Part shown: positions 34,871 through 45,198 of the stretch, in pieces | Layout: the number at the start of each line of letters is the position of its first letter | How positions within the stretch are numbered: the first letter of the stretch is position 1 | Assembly: GCA_036346355.1 (NCBI GenBank) | Contig: CM070588.1 | Span: forward strand, 18,027,914 to 18,091,913 | Direction: 5' to 3' | Origin: Rhipidocladum racemiflorum | Lineage: Eukaryota; Streptophyta; Magnoliopsida; Poales; Poaceae | DNA: 64,000 nt | Position numbers and translations under genes: made by a program | Notes under the pieces: model-generated | Seen by the model: the letters and a program-made list of their open reading frames with translations, nothing else | Database searches by the model: none | What the model was told of the DNA's origin: nothing

Positions 34871-35400
34871 AAATTTCAAGGATCAGATTGTGAGCGCAGC
34901 TTTACGCACTTTGAAGGAGAAGTTAGTGATCGCCTCCTGTTCTTACCCTTCCCGAGCCCGGGAGGCGTTTCACTGTCTTTTCTGACGCTTCTCGTCTGGG
35001 ATTGGGTTGTGTGCTCATGCAAGAGGGCAAAGTGATTGCTTATGCGTCGAGACAGTTGAAAAAGCATGAGCAGAATTACCCCACTCATGATCTTGAGTTA
35101 GCCGCTGTTGTGTTTGCATTGAAGATATGGAGGCATTACCTGTATGGTGAGTCTTGTGACATTTTCACTGATCACAAGAGTCTCAAGTACATCTTTACTC
35201 AGAAAGATTTGAACTTGAGACAGAGGAGATGGCTAGAATTGATAAAAGATTATGATCTCACAGTCCAAAGATCATCCGGGAAAGGCAAATGTGGTGGCCG
35301 ACGCTCTCGATCGCAAGACAATGCCCCTGTTGTGGATTGTCTTGTTGCTGATTTTGAGCGTTTGGGAGTCTCCCCTCGCTGCGGGGACCGTGCAAGCTGA
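34871..35400 (+). pseudogene. pol: B2 RNase H domain
   Basis: An open frame from 35002 to 35400 holds LGCVLMQEGKVIAYASRQ, YPTHDLELAAVVFALKIW, then FTDHKSLKYIFTQKDLN and RRWLELIKDYDL. The preceding FSDASR block with the first catalytic Asp lies just before, at about 34975-34995, and reads into the same frame. This is the RNase H of Ty3/gypsy pol, which removes RNA from the hybrid. After about 35270 the frame shifts, as HPGKANVVADALDRK is read in another frame. Confidence 0.88.
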
Positions 35401-35556
35401 AACTCAATTGATTCTTGAGTCAGCGATCCCCGAGCGTGTGCAGCGGATGCACAAAGAAGATGATCGGTTGCTCCAGCAGTGAGGAAACGCTTGAGGATGG
35501 CAAGTCCGAGACTTTGCCGTTGATGATGTGGGAGCTTTGAGGTTTCAGGGTCGTTT

Positions 35557-36868
35557 GTGCGTGCCTCAGAAATGCCGAGAGAGGATATTCTGAAAGAGGC
35601 TCATCGCACCCCGTACACGGTCCATCCTGGGGAGACCAAGATGTACAGGGACTTGAAGAAGAACTTCTGGTGGAAAAGGATGAGAGTGGATATTGCCAAG
35701 TATGTGGCGTCTTGTGGGATCTGTCAGAAGATCAAAGCTGAGCATAAGCGTCCCGCCGGTCTGTTGCAGCCGTTGGAGATCCCTGTGTGGCCATGGGATG
35801 ACATCTCCATGGATTTTGTGGTTGGTTTACCTCGTTCTCCACGAGGGAAGGATGCTGTTTGGGTTGTGGTGGATCGTCTCAGCAAGTCCGCGCATTTCAT
35901 TCCTATCCGCACTACCAACTCGTGAGCGAAGTTGGCTCCCATCTATGTGCGGGAGATAGTGAGACTGCATGGTGTGCCCAAGACCATTATTTCTGATCGG
36001 GATGCGAAGTTTGTCTCCAAGTTCTGGGAGAGTTTGCAGAGTGCTTTGGGTACGCAGCTTCGCCTCAGTACCGCCTTTCACCCTCAGACGGATGGGCAGT
36101 CTGAGCGTACCATCCAGACTTTGGAGGACATGCTCAGGGCCTGTGTGTTGGCTTGGAAAGGTAGTTGGGAAGATCATTTGCCTCTTGCAGAGTTTGCTTA
36201 TAATAACAGCTACCATTCCAGCATCCGGGCTGCTCCTTATGAGGTACTTTATGGCCGGAAGTGCCGATCGCCACTTTGTTGGGATGCAGTGGGAGAAAGA
36301 GCCGTTCTTGGTCCAGACTGGGTGCAGCAGACAGTGGATCGTGTGGCAGAGGTGCGACAGAACCTTCTCGCAGCACAGAGCAGGCAGAAAAGTTATGCTG
36401 ACGTGAGAAGGCGGGATTTAGAGTTTGAGGTGGGTGACAGTGTGCTCTTACGAGTGTCTCCTACCAAGGGTGTGGTACGCTTTGGTACCAAAGGAAAGCT
36501 TAGCCCGAGGTATGTTGGGCCATTTCCTATTTTGGCTCGAGTCGGCAAGTTGGCTTACCGCTTGGAGCTACCGGATTCGATGCAAGGAGTGCACAATGTG
36601 TTTCATGTTTCGATGCTAAGGAAGTACTTGCACGATCCGGAGTTGGTGGTTCCGTTAGAACCACTGGCGGTAGATCAGAACCTCACTTTCGAGTCTGCAC
36701 TGTGAGAGTCCTGGAGAACTTCGAGCGAGCATGAAGAACAGACGCTCAAATTTGTTAAAATTTTGTGGTCGCACTGCATCGAGAGGGAAGCAACTTGGGA
36801 GCTGGAGTCTCGTATGCGAGAAGTATCCCGAGCTTTTAGTCTCAGTGCACGTGATGTGAAAATCTAGT
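35557..36868 (+). pseudogene. pol: B2 integrase and chromodomain-like tail
   Basis: The zinc-binding part has the His pair in AHRTPYTVHPG and CGIC (35580-35730). The catalytic core has Asp in SMDFVVGLP, Asp in IISDRDAKF and Glu in TDGQSERT, the last two 35 residues apart, so the DD35E signature is kept. The C-terminal part reads YVGPFPILARVGKLAYRL and HNVFHVSMLRKY. A TGA at about 35923 and a TGA at 36703 are the only stops in an otherwise continuous frame of about 430 codons. After the second stop, ILWSHCIEREATWELESRM (about 36757-36813) is the usual end of a Tekay-type chromodomain, which would direct insertion to heterochromatin. Confidence 0.9.
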
Positions 36869-36929
36869 TATCCTTCGTTGTCTTTGGGTTCCGTGTTGGT
36901 GCGTTTTAGATTCGAGGTCGAATCCTGTT

Positions 36930-36943
36930 GAAGGAGGGGAGAA
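36930..36943 (+). other. Polypurine tract of B2
   Basis: GAAGGAGGGGAGAA precedes the 3' LTR start TGTGACACC at 36944. Just upstream (36909-36925) is GATTCGAGGTCGAATCC, also present before the tracts of D and E. Confidence 0.88.
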
Positions 36944-38686
36944 TGTGACACCACGGATTGTCCTAAACTTATAAAATGGGAATTATGAGGACCAAACATT
37001 ACGAAATATGTTATTCAAGGTTAAAAACCTTATGGTTTGGGTTTTTATTTCGCTTTGGGAGGTTTCGGGCTTTTGGGCCGCTCCGGGACGTATGGCCTTG
37101 GGGAAAACTTAGTGGGCCAAGTGGTGGTTTCCTTGGCCCATGAGGGGATGAGGAGGGGGGAGAGAGCTGCTGCCCTAGCTCCTCCCCCCCCGTGCGCCGC
37201 CCCCCCCCCGTGCGTCCGCGTCCTCTCCCACCCCCACCCACCGTCCTCCTCTCTAGATCTCCCTCTCCCTCACCTCCACCCCTCCCTTGCGCCTCCTCTC
37301 CCATACCCAGCGACCTCGGTGCAACCTCCTCGCTGCCACCCCGTGCCGTGGTGCTGTCCTCATTGGTGGGAGGACTCGCGACGTGGAGATCCGGCGGGAG
37401 GAGGAGATCGGGAGGAGTTCGGGTGGAGATCTTGCGAGGAAATTGTGATTCTTCAAGAAGGTAATGGGGGAACTCTTTGGGGTGGATCTTTTACTGCTGT
37501 AGAGGTTGAATAACATGTTTTTAGATCAAGGGAGGTGCTGCCATGGGGTAGGATTGATGAAATTTAGAGTTGTATTCACGTTCTGTTCGGGCAGATTGGG
37601 GACCCGAGATAGGGCAGGCGTTCTCGCCAATTTAGAGTTGGAATCTGGCCGTACGGACTTCTAGGAAGTTGTAGATAATTTCATTATCTTTCCGTGCATA
37701 TAAATAAATTGAAATTCCGCCCAGCCGTTTAGAAGTTATGCCTGTTTTACCGAGCGCTGTCAAATCTGTGACGAGATTGAGACAGTTCGTGTTCAACGTT
37801 AGATTAAACAACATTAGAGTCCGAATAAGTCTTTACCTATAACTAGAAAAAGTTGGGAAATTTCCTAAGCTACGCGAGGATGTACTCGTTTAATCAATTT
37901 GGAATACTAGAACTCAAGTTATGATTTTTCGAAGCCGCTGTCCAGAACGGGGCAAATCTGTGATTTCGGGGTTTTGGTGTATATCGTGTATTGGGTGTAA
38001 TGGGTACTGTTTTGAGGAGTCAAATTGAGTGTGTGGCACGTGTTTGCAGGTGGTGTGCCTCCGGGAGTGCCCTCAACCTCTCGTCACTCCGTTGCCCATG
38101 ATTTGAAGGCAAGTGTGTTGTGTGGATTTAACGCTATATGTGATGCTAGAATTGCTTGATAGTATTGGGATAGATAACATGTTGTTTTGCCATGAGTTAC
38201 ATGTTATAAATGATATAATGTCCTCATGCCATGTTTTAATATTGACGAGGATATAATGTCCTTATGCCATGATAAAGTAATATGCTTGTTGTTGATAAAT
38301 GAATCACATGCCAAGTTGGTAACGGTTACGGTCGATTGTTAAATACGGCCCTACATGTTGAGATGCAATGTGTTGATATGCAATACTTCTACTTATGAAT
38401 ACGCTGCTGTCCATTTTGCATTCATGGCATATTTTTCATGGCCGACCGGTGAGATAAGTCATAACTATTCCGGTAGGGGCGGTGAGAACTGTTATGACTA
38501 GTCCGGGGCTATTCTTTCGAATAAGTCCTACATCGTGATTCCTTCACTGAGGTGAATGGAAGCGAGTGATAGGCACCCTCCATCTTCGGGATGGAAGGGG
38601 GAAAAGGGTGCATGCCGACGGGTGTGCACTCAACCATACCGGTATGAGTATTCCAGAAGACATGTGCATTGCATTGCATGAATGAA
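36944..38686 (+). repeat. 3' LTR of B2, segment 1
   Basis: It matches the 5' LTR from its start to ATGAATGAA and stops exactly at the Helitron. A patch near 37180-37245 is far more C- and G-rich than the 5' LTR copy; elsewhere the two are close. Confidence 0.95.
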
Positions 38687-39189
38687 TCTTTACCCCTATA
38701 TAATTCACCAGTTAATTCTTTTCTACATGCACACAATATTCTTCCCCCACAGAGGATACCTTTTCTTTGCTCACCCTAACATGTGCACCCAGAAATCCCC
38801 CTTCCTCATAATCAAGGGCTAAGATGTTTTATCACATCACTTCATCAAATCTAATGGACCAAATCACCCGGTTCATCCCATCAATCCCATCATCCCCTAA
38901 TCAAAGCTTAGCCGCACGTGCCCAATCACGCCTAAACACCCGCGCCATAATCGCCGCCGCTTCAGCCTACTCCCGTGCGGCTCCTCCCCTAATCCCACGC
39001 CGCCGCAGGCCCTTCCCTTCACCCACGGGGACTACCTCTACTTCCTCTACTTCCCGACTACCTCCGACTACCTCTACTTCCACTCCGCCTCGGGACGGCA
39101 ACTCCTACGATCCTCGAGCTCCGTCCGATGGCGCCTCCCCTCCCTCCGTCCTCAAGTACCACCTCAGCTGGTGTAGGGCCAGAGGAGCG

Positions 39190-39460
39190 GCGACGCGCGC
39201 CCCGATCCCTCCTCGCCGCCGCCGACCACCGATCGGTAAGTGATCCGATCCGCCTTGTGTGCATCGATGCCGGATCGCGGCCGGGGCGACCGGATCTGGT
39301 ACAGATCTCGCGGGGGGCGCGCGTGATCTTGCGTTGTGGATTACAGGGGAGGAGGGGAGGGGAGGACACGATGGAGGTGGACTCCGGGAAGCTCTTCGTC
39401 GGCGGCATCTCATGGGAAGCGGATTTCCGAGAACGCCTCGCGAGTACGCCCGGCGGTAAG
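39190..39460 (+). pseudogene. Captured hnRNP-type RNA-binding protein gene fragment
   Basis: The frame from 39371 gives MEVDSGKLFVGGISWEADF, the typical start of plant hnRNP proteins with two RRM domains; KLFVGGISWE includes the RNP2 motif of RRM1. Upstream, a GTAAG donor at 39236 and an AG acceptor ending 39346 outline a 5'-UTR intron, so genomic DNA rather than cDNA was captured. After RERLASTPGGK the frame leaves the family; a GGTAAGAG sequence follows at about 39454. The fragment holds only about 28 codons of RRM1 and lacks RNP1, so no functional protein is expected. The donor gene is a host nuclear RNA-binding protein gene. Confidence 0.75.
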
Positions 39461-39499
39461 AGATGGCTTGTGTTCTTCCCCTTAACTTCCCGAAATTGC

Positions 39500-40030
39500 A
39501 ACTAGGCCCTTCGACTCACTTTGCCCGTTTGGTTTCTTGGAGGTGGCCGCAGCTCTCGCGAAGAGCGGCGGACATGGCTTCCGCACGGCGGCGATGGCGA
39601 TGTCGCAGCCACCACTTCGCGACGTCGTGGGTGCTGCGGCGCGACCTCTCCGGCGGTTCCAGCTGCCTCCCGGTGGGAGTTTTCGGTCTCACGCGACAGC
39701 GGGTTCGACAACCAACCGCGAGTGGGTGCTCTGGTTCTTGAAGCCGAGCACCTTGAGTGTTTGTTCGTTTCTTAATGTTGGGTTTTTGGAGGTGGTGGTG
39801 GGAGGAAATGTCAGGCAGTCTTTGTGTTGTGAAAAGTTTGCAACTTTAGATGCAGGGGTGATCGATGGTGTCCGAGAAATGAAATGCTCATGAGTTAGTT
39901 GATGGATTGCTGGATCGCAGTATGTGATCGTGGCGGAGGGAATCTGCGGAAGTGCAGCCCCGTGAGACGTCGTGCCGAGCACGGCATGAGCGATGGCCGC
40001 CTTTGCATCGTCTCCAAAGAGGTAGTGCTA
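39500..40030 (+). other. Probable further captured GC-rich fragment, source unknown
   Basis: The sequence at 39537-39760 is GC-rich and open in more than one frame, unlike the AT-rich Helitron backbone, and ends in AT-rich DNA near 39770. A second short GC-rich piece lies at 39905-40025. No protein family was recognised. These resemble exon pieces picked up by grass Helitrons, but the call rests on composition only. Confidence 0.35.
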
Positions 40031-40215
40031 ATCTGTTTGATGCATTCACTTTGCTATGTTAATTACATAAACGGATTAAGCTTGTCCATCATAGCGTTGT
40101 GTTGTTGTTTATCATTGCTCTCTCATCTAAAGTATTGTCTTTGCAAAGTGTTAATAGTTTGATTTGTGAGGTTATGTGTTGGTTTATGATCGTAATGCTT
40201 TAACATTTATCACAG

Positions 40216-40287
40216 CGGTACCACCATATGAGCAACCGATGACAAAGGCTATCTGTTTCCTCGGACAAGAAGCCTGCACGCCTACCT
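40216..40287 (+). pseudogene. Possible captured internal exon
   Basis: A 72-base segment is bounded by TTTATCACAG on the left and GTAAGTA on the right. In one phase it is open and reads VPPYEQPMTKAICFLGQEAC. The host gene was not recognised. The splice-like borders inside an AT-rich region suggest an exon with pieces of its introns. Confidence 0.4.
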
Positions 40288-42386
40288 GTAAGTACCTAGG
40301 ACAACTTAACGATGAGAAGTAGCATTAAATCATGATCATAGTGGTGGTATGCAGATGTGGGATTACCAAACAGCTTAATCCTTATTTTTATTGTATATTC
40401 TTCGCACAATGGACAAAAGATGAGTAAAGCGCGATATGATACTTTGTCGGGACTTGATGAAATCTGCCGGGATGTCTGCATTACAGTTTTACCATTTGTT
40501 GCTATACAGTAAATAAGTGTTCTTCACCAGCCAAGATTAGAGTGCACATACGACCTTAAAACCACGAGCTTTGTCTTGCGGTAGGGGTTTTCACCTGTGT
40601 TGGATCTCGGTGGGGCAGAGGCAATTTCTTGAATGGTATAAGGAGAATGGTATAGAGGTAGTGATGATGCTTCCGTTTGTTTTTGTTAATTTCATGTGTT
40701 TGAAAAATACCAAATCACATTTTTCTGAAGCCATTTATCCATCTTTGAAAGGTGTTGTATGAGGATCGGTTGTAGCATTTGATGGCAAAACACAGACCTT
40801 GAAAACTACATCGTGGAAGATTCAAGTATGGGTCACTTATTATTTCTCTTGTGAAGCTTCAAGGTATATAACAATGCATATGCGTATGCGATTGTAATAT
40901 CCTATCATGATTACCACTTCTTGCTAAACATTGTACTCTGAGATGTAAGACAAACTTCCATGCTATAGTAATCAAATGAAAACTTTTCATTGATTGTAAA
41001 TATATAAAGCGGATATAGAAGACTTGTTCTTTCCACATGATTGTGATGAATCTCATCATTGCTTTATCTTTGCTTGTATAATATCAATGCTTGTTTTCAG
41101 TTACGATAAAATAGGAGGAAGATTACGGAGTTCACTATATGCACGTGATGTTGCCAATATGGAAGAAGGTTAGTGACAGTGTATCGTTTATATTTTTGTT
41201 TTTTGTATGTTCCATATTTGTTTAATCTTTATGGCTGATGTCTTAATTTATTTCCTTACTTTGTTGCTAATCTACATGTTTTCTTTATTTACAACTATAA
41301 GTGTGATCCAAGTACGATGAAATTGAATTGGTTGACATTGTATGTAGCGCAAAGCCAGATAAAAAAAGGCAAAACCTGAAAGCAAGCCTTTAGTGAGTTA
41401 AAGATCATGGTCTATAAATAAAAGAATAAAAATGTGAAACAAATCATATAGCTATTATATAATGTATTCAATTGGCATTGTATTAACTTGATCCCTGAAT
41501 TTATAATGCTTCCCCACATAAACCTGACATGTAATGTATATAGAATTGAGCTTCCCATGTTCCATTGCAAGTTGCAACTTATCATTTGGAGCTTGGTATA
41601 GTCTGCACATCATTTTGAGGTGAAATGATGAGTTTGATAATTGGAGACATGCTATGAAATTATAAAATTGTAGAAGCCTTTTACAGTTATATTACAATTC
41701 TATTCCTTCTAATATTTCTTCTCTTGCATCTCATTCTTTGGCTGGTGTCCCACATTGGGAACTCAATTTCACCTACGCCTGTTGAATTTCATAGCTTAGA
41801 ACAAGGCTGCCTTTCTTGTGTTGCTCTGCGTGAATCCTCCATCGCGAGCAATTGGATCCGAATTTGCAATCTTCTCTCTATTAAAATGGATTCGTGTACT
41901 TATTGCATGTCTTTTGCATGAATGCGTATTGTGTCCATCTCGCTCATTTGGATTTACTGCTTGAGATAAGGAGGCGGAGTTGACCAAATATACCAGAGTA
42001 AAGATAAAAAATGTCAATTCATTTCTCTATCAAAGCATCCATGGTATGTAGCTTGGAATTTGAAAATGTTACATTAGCTCTAGAAATTTGGTTGGATATG
42101 TTGAAGAAGTAAAGGTTGGTATTTCAATCGTAATATTTTACTATTCGGTTATTATTTTTGACATTAGTCTATTGATGTTTGGTCTGGTAAATTCATTTTT
42201 ATCCTAAAGCGTATCAGGGATTAGATGGTTTTTAATGATAAACAGTTGCTATGTTACTTTATGCACTTGCTTGTGTAATCAACGATATAATAACTCTCGG
42301 TATCATACTTTTGTGCACATCTTACTACACTTGATTACCAAAACATATAACACCTTTTGCTTATTTAAATTGTATTACCAAATATC

Positions 42387-42406
42387 GCCGTAGCGTTAGC
42401 ACGGGC
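42387..42406 (+). terminator. Helitron 3' terminal hairpin
   Basis: GCCGTAGCGTTAGCACGGGC can fold with CCGT pairing to ACGG. It sits 13 bases before the terminal CTAG, the standard place for the hairpin that stops rolling-circle transposition. Confidence 0.8.
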
Positions 42407-42419
42407 AATATACTACTAG

Positions 42420-43118
42420 TTTCATAAATGAAGGTGTTTATGAGATGATGATGAGAGTACTCATGAGATGCTCATGAGATGATTACCATGTTGTTTTAAA
42501 GGCTGCAAATTATGTTAAATGTGATGTGTTGTGATATAACCGTGGAGACTGGAATGATGGTTTGTTGTCTTGATCCTTGTTGTTCCATTGCAATGCACTT
42601 TGCTGAGTGATGAACTCACGCTTGTGTTTTCGTTGTTTGTTTCTTTAGGTACCATGAAATCGGCGCGCGGGAAAGGGACTTAGCTACACTCCTCCACGTA
42701 GTATCACAATCTAGCTAATTCATCTTCTTTTGGAGACACTGCAATAAGTATTGCAATAATCATTAGTTTATGGTCTTAATGTTGGTTGTTTCCCTCATGT
42801 GAATCATGTTGGGCTATGGAGTGAATTGTTATATCTTCCTAGACTTAAATTTATGCTTATTCTTTTGCTAGCGATGTCTTTTGATGATTTAATTGATGAT
42901 TGGTTATCTTTATCGCTGCATGTGAAGGTCTTGTTTATCCTACTTATTGTTATGATGATTATGTTGTTAAGTTTCATGCAAAAACAAAGAAGATGCTGTC
43001 AAAATTTTCAATTACTCTAAATGATTACTTGCTGTAATTTACTTTAAATTATGGTATTAAATGTGTTATGGTCTATGTTTGGTGACATTCTCGGCTTAGT
43101 AGAAGCTGGGGTGTTACA
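42420..43118 (+). repeat. 3' LTR of B2, segment 2
   Basis: It resumes TTTCATAAATGAAGG exactly where segment 1 stopped and ends GGGGTGTTACA, followed by the CTACA duplication. Segments 1 and 2 together are 2442 bp, the same length as the 5' LTR. Confidence 0.95.
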
Positions 43119-45198
43119 CTACAACATCTGCTCTTGATAAAATCACTTTTCACTGTTCATATAACCACAATTGATTATATTACCAACGAACCGTAGACCA
43201 TATCTACCGTATGACAACCAACAAGGAGAACCACGTTCTCACAACTCCAGCACAATTAACTTACCAGTTAATCCAACATAAGACGCATATCAACAACTTC
43301 TTTTGGTCTACTAACCATGACGAACCATTATTCATGCAACTTATTATCCCAAGCGTAGCACACATCTCTTTACAATTATTCCGGCGTAATCAACAATTAC
43401 CCTGGGTATAATCCCTAAGTCACATATTCCATATCACCAGTTCATTCCACCAATAATTAATACTAACCACGCGACACGATCTCCATTAGACATTCCTCAT
43501 AATACGGATCCTGCATGCACAAACCTCTGTCAAGAATAATTCAACCTTTCCTACAATCATTCCATATATCCTCATTAATTGATTACACGAATTTTAAGTC
43601 ACATTGTCGACCCACAATATTAACTGACCCACCAGCTACAATAGGCAGAATTTCACACCATCTTCTTGCTATAACAAGTTCATCAACCGAGACATTCTAT
43701 GCTAACGAATCTCAAACATCCATTAGATGCCTTTACCCGCATCACTTTGCACACACCACTAATCAACTTTCACTTTGGATCACCTGACGTCTCGTTTAAT
43801 CATCTCTTATCAACAATATATTTTAGTTTATCTTTAAACAAACAACAAATTCACTTTAACCGAACCACTAGCTCATATCATCCGAAAACTCTAACTTCTC
43901 GTCATACACTTAACTTCTTAAACATTCGCGTGAATCACGCACCCAACTCTTAAGGAAACCATAATTGCTCCAGAAAAGAACAACACCCAAAACACCTTTC
44001 CTTCCTAAAGCTCAACCATAAATCACAAGAGAAGTCAACTCTTAAATTCCCAAATGCCAACACGCAACTACTCCACAACTCTCGAGATCAACAACTTCCA
44101 CGAAGGAAGATGGTTGCACGAGGAAAAACCAAGCGATTAACCAAAATTTTAAGCCATAACCCCAAACTTCAAACTTTCACGAAACAAACGGTTTTTCAAA
44201 GATGAATTCCCAAGCAAGTCATCATTGCAATCAAACACCACTTAGGCCCCAACAACAAGATCTGGCACAACACCGCAATAACTCTTTTAAACCTCGAAAA
44301 AAGACAAACACAAGAATAAATTGAAATCTTTCTCCGTAAAGCAACCGATCAACCACATCCTTTCCGGCAAAACCTTGACACCTAAATCCATGCGACTTAG
44401 ATTTTTCATCGGAACTTCAATAACTTCCTTTCAAGTTGGAGAATGGTAACCCAAGAATCAATCTATAAGTTTCTCTATAAGGCAAACAACAAATCGGGCG
44501 TTAAAGCTAACAAGGCGACCAAAAGAGGCGCAACCCGAAATTCTTCTTTTGTCTTCAACCAAAGAAGACAAAACCAAAACCACCAAAAGAACCATCGGTG
44601 AGTATCCAAAACCGAACACTTTTTCTTTTATTTCAACCAACCAAAACCAACCAAAACCGTTCGTCAAAGCGGCAAAGAAAATTCGGAGGGTCAATCCACA
44701 ACTCTACTACTCGACTCCAACCAACTACCCAATCTACGGCGTAAAGGATAAGCACTCTCCCAACAGGAGGTTAAAGTCCATCGGTGATGGCACTACCCGC
44801 CACACCGTCAAACCCAACAATACTACAAACAATGTAAGGTGACCGAAACCCCTTTTCGGCACCACAACCCACATAATCTCAATTGTATCAACACAATCAA
44901 TTCTTTCATAAACATAGCAACATATATTACCAAATGTAACATTCAACAACAAAGCTTAAATACAACATTTAAGTGTAAAGCAATGGTACCCATACCCATT
45001 CCTACTGTGCAACAAAGTGTGTCAAGTTTTAAATTAATTATTCCACTTACACAAGTTTTAATGTTGCTATCCTATGGCAAAGTTTTAAGTAAAACCTAAG
45101 CCATGTTTCTAGGTTATTCCACTTCATATTTTAGTTGAACCTATAGTTATGACACTAAATACACATTCCAGGGACCTACAGCCCGCTCTGATACCAAC
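43119..45198 (-). other. Element E internal region, 5' part, non-coding
   Basis: Read on the minus strand from 45198 this is the leader shared with B2 and D, followed by a part that aligns with D 8101-8560 and then further AT-rich sequence. No gag or pol motif is present. The plus-strand frame at 44549-44842 is antisense to the element and is not kept in D. Confidence 0.78.
45185..45196 (-). other. Primer-binding site of element E
   Basis: The minus strand reads TGGTATCAGAGC, a full initiator tRNA-Met complement, two bases after the 5' LTR end at 45199. Confidence 0.92.

Larger units (their letters stand above)
38687..42419 (+). mobile_element. Non-autonomous Helitron (3733 bp) in the B2 3' LTR
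   Basis: The left end reads TCTTTACCCCTATATAATTC and the right end reads GGGCAATATACTACTAG, with a short hairpin 13 bases before the CTAG terminus. The host reads ATGAA^TTTCATAAATG, an A^T target with no duplication; the 5' LTR at about 31115-31135 shows the empty site exactly. TC start, CTRR end, hairpin and A^T target are the Helitron hallmarks. No Rep/helicase ORF is present, so it would need an outside transposase. It carries captured host gene pieces (39190-40290). The remainder, especially 40290-42380, is AT-rich and I see no gene in it. Confidence 0.95.
29371..43118 (+). mobile_element. Gypsy chromovirus B2 with CTACA duplication
   Basis: The element has a 2442-bp 5' LTR and a 3' LTR that is also 2442 bp once the Helitron is removed. 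CTACA is duplicated at 29366-29370 and 43119-43123. Between the LTRs are a PBS, gag with a zinc knuckle, protease, RT, RNase H, integrase and a C-terminal chromodomain-like segment. That order and the tail place it among Tekay/Del-like chromoviruses (family inference). The coding region is nearly continuous, with a limited number of frameshifts and stops. It is inserted in the internal region of E, whose LTR type it shares. Confidence 0.95.

Noticed and set aside
38687..42419. Helitron insert first read as a MITE or DNA transposon in the LTR
   Set aside because: No terminal inverted repeats and no target duplication; TC start, CTAG end, hairpin and A^T site fit a Helitron.
29371..43118. B2 as an intact autonomous element
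   Set aside because: Gag, protease and RT have several frameshifts, the protease site reads DSRAS, and the integrase frame has two stops.
44549..44842. Plus-strand 97-codon frame in E
   Set aside because: Antisense to E. The aligned D stretch shares some wording but with indels; no family is recognised.
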